Source: Clostridia bacterium (GTDB lineage Bacteria; Bacillota; Clostridia; Christensenellales; UBA1242). Taken from it: a DNA stretch of 5,379 nucleotides. The translations under genes and the position numbers were made by a program. Positions within the stretch are counted from its first letter, which is position 1, and every line of letters starts with the position of its first letter. The notes below the pieces were generated by a model, which saw nothing but the letters and a program-made list of their open reading frames with translations, made no database searches and was not told the DNA's origin. Shown here piece by piece: positions 4,682 to 5,379 of the stretch. The stretch covers positions 1-5,379 of the forward strand of contig JAFYKO010000119.1 in NCBI GenBank assembly GCA_017537515.1, written 5' to 3'.

Positions 4682-5149
4682 ATGGTTGAAAAAGAAAGAT
4701 ATACCGTTGCGGAGATAGCAACCCTTTGCGGTAAAACACCACAGGCAATTCATAAAGCATTGAAGAAAAACGCGGAGGTTTTAAACCAGTTTATAACCAG
4801 GGAAGGGCGTAATATCTACCTTGACAACCAGGTTTTAAACTGGTTTAAAGGTGAAAACAGCACCCAGGATACAACGGAACCGAAAGAAAACCTTCTTTCC
4901 CGTATCACAGAATTAGAAAATGAGGTTGTATCTTTACGGGAACAGTTAGCCAGGGCGAAAGAAGACCGTGAGGAAGCAATCAATGATAAGCATATAGCAC
5001 AGAAACAGGCGGAGGAACTAACGGAACTATTAAAACGGGAGCAAAGTATTTCCGCCCACCTTTTACAGAAAGAAGCAATAGAGGAACAAAAGCCAGGTCT
5101 TTTCCAGAGGTTGCGTCTTATGGTTGGAAAGAAAAAAGGAACGGATTGA
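4682..5149 (+). CDS. DUF536-like replication-associated protein (helix-turn-helix plus coiled coil), 155 aa
   Basis: The N-terminus has a MerR/excisionase-like helix-turn-helix, YTVAEIATLCGKTPQAIHKA (7-26). A long charged coiled coil of about residues 69-130 (LLSRITELENEVVSLREQLA onward) follows, then a short basic tail PGLFQRLRLMVGKKK. The layout and tail match the DUF536 proteins encoded just downstream of Rep_3 genes in Firmicutes theta plasmids (the repB-orfX arrangement of lactic acid bacteria), where they are linked to plasmid maintenance and copy number; the mechanism is not settled. GGAGG (4669-4673) lies 8 bases before the ATG, and the gene sits 32 bases after rep, so the two form one operon. 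The TGA stop is inside the loop of the terminator hairpin. Confidence 0.85.
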   Translation: MVEKERYTVAEIATLCGKTPQAIHKALKKNAEVLNQFITREGRNIYLDNQVLNWFKGENSTQDTTEPKENLLSRITELENEVVSLREQLARAKEDREEAINDKHIAQKQAEELTELLKREQSISAHLLQKEAIEEQKPGLFQRLRLMVGKKKGTD

Positions 5150-5163
5150 CCGTTCCTTTTTTT
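5132..5163. terminator. Bidirectional intrinsic terminator between converging genes
   Basis: AAAAAAGGAACGG (5132-5144), loop ATTGA and CCGTTCCTTTTTT (5150-5162) form a perfect 13-bp stem with a run of seven T (5157-5163) on the plus strand and six T on the minus strand. It ends both the rep operon and the minus-strand gene. The plus-strand TGA (5147-5149) lies in the loop. Confidence 0.92.
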
Positions 5164-5166
5164 GAT

Positions 5167-5379
5167 TTACTTTTTGAGGGCTTTGGCAAAAGGATTGTAA
5201 GTTTCCTTTTCTTCCTTCGGCTTTTTGGGTGTTTCAAAGTAGGAAGGGAACTTCTTTTCAACCGCGTTCTGGATGCTCTTAATACGATGCTTCGGCGGTC
5301 TGTAAGAGTTCGCTTCGGTGATTTCTTCATCACGAGAAACACCCTTTTTGCGACGAGGTTCATCAAGTTCTGTATACAA
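5167..5379 (-). CDS. Same small charged protein, C-terminal part (stop TAA at 5169-5167)
   Basis: This is the 3' part of the gene that starts at 258. The frame enters from the contig join and covers residues 40-109, ending in a Lys/Pro/Glu-rich tail (KKPKEEKETYNPFAKALKK) before TAA. A caller that does not wrap the contig would start it at the TTG at 5379-5377, which is really Leu40. The 141-bp overlap means residues 40-86 are present in both window copies. The stop codon lies 4 bases past the shared hairpin terminator at 5132-5163. Function unknown. Confidence 0.8.
   Translation of the reverse strand: MYTELDEPRRKKGVSRDEEITEANSYRPPKHRIKSIQNAVEKKFPSYFETPKKPKEEKETYNPFAKALKK
5239..5379. repeat. 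Second copy of the 141-bp terminal overlap
   Basis: This is the same sequence as 1-141 with no mismatch found by eye. It should be counted once in the 5238-bp circular plasmid. Confidence 0.93.

Noticed and set aside
4431..4760. 109-codon minus-strand open frame opposite rep and the DUF536-like gene
   Set aside because: It spans two well supported plus-strand genes and their junction, with no ribosome binding site or family features.
4777..4856. Two similar GGTTTTAAAC(C/T)(A/G)G(T/G) stretches that look like an operator
   Set aside because: Both encode similar peptides (VLNQF and VLNWF) inside the DUF536-like gene. The similarity is explained by coding and there is no promoter nearby.
5118..5366. 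82-codon minus-strand open frame rich in Lys, Arg and Ser
   Set aside because: It is the off-frame reading of the same DNA as the charged 109-residue gene, and it would run through the terminator hairpin.

Overview
The window looks like one complete small circular plasmid of about 5.24 kb, read slightly past its own end. Positions 1-141 are repeated exactly at 5239-5379, which is what a circular contig looks like when an assembler leaves its k-mer overlap in place; 141 is a k value used by MEGAHIT. Removing one copy leaves a 5238-bp circle. The host is probably a low-to-moderate GC Bacillota (Firmicutes) member, perhaps from a gut metagenome. The reasons are strong AGGAGG-type ribosome binding sites, TTGACA/TATAAT promoters with extended -10 (TGn) elements, and a Rep_3 initiator followed by a DUF536-like gene. 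No relaxase, resistance gene, insertion sequence, CRISPR array or recognisable tRNA was seen.

Layout on the circle. (1) A small Lys/Glu-rich gene of unknown function on the minus strand crosses the contig ends (258 down to 1, then on to 5167). (2) Plus-strand cargo at 488-1994 holds a possible 59-aa membrane peptide, then four short genes called here A (664), B (1090, helix-turn-helix), C (1283) and D (about 1506, PD-(D/E)XK nuclease-like). (3) A serine resolvase at 2122-2832 has its own promoter and terminator. (4) A YspA-like SLOG protein (DUF2493) lies at 3039-3404, and a 33-bp-arm hairpin starts at its stop codon. (5) The replication region at 3556-5149 has five iterons of about 22 bp, an AT-rich stretch, a GC hairpin, an autoregulated-looking rep promoter, the Rep_3 initiator and a DUF536-like accessory gene. 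It ends in a terminator shared with the converging minus-strand gene.

The unusual part is genes A-D. Each has an in-frame TAG amber codon (six in total), yet coherent protein sequence continues in the same frame after every one, and genes B and C keep ribosome binding sites. In gene D the sequence after the first TAG still fits the nuclease fold. No gene on the plasmid ends in TAG. The replication, resolvase, SLOG and minus-strand genes have no in-frame TAG although they encode about 39 glutamines. The simplest reading is that TAG is a sense codon, most likely Gln, in the cargo only. That could mean genes taken from, or expressed alongside, a TAG-recoded phage, or a deliberate amber lock. Decay by C-to-T mutation of CAG codons remains the main alternative.

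The replication genes and resolvase would keep the plasmid as a monomeric theta replicon under any genetic code. The cargo would be produced only where amber is suppressed or reassigned.
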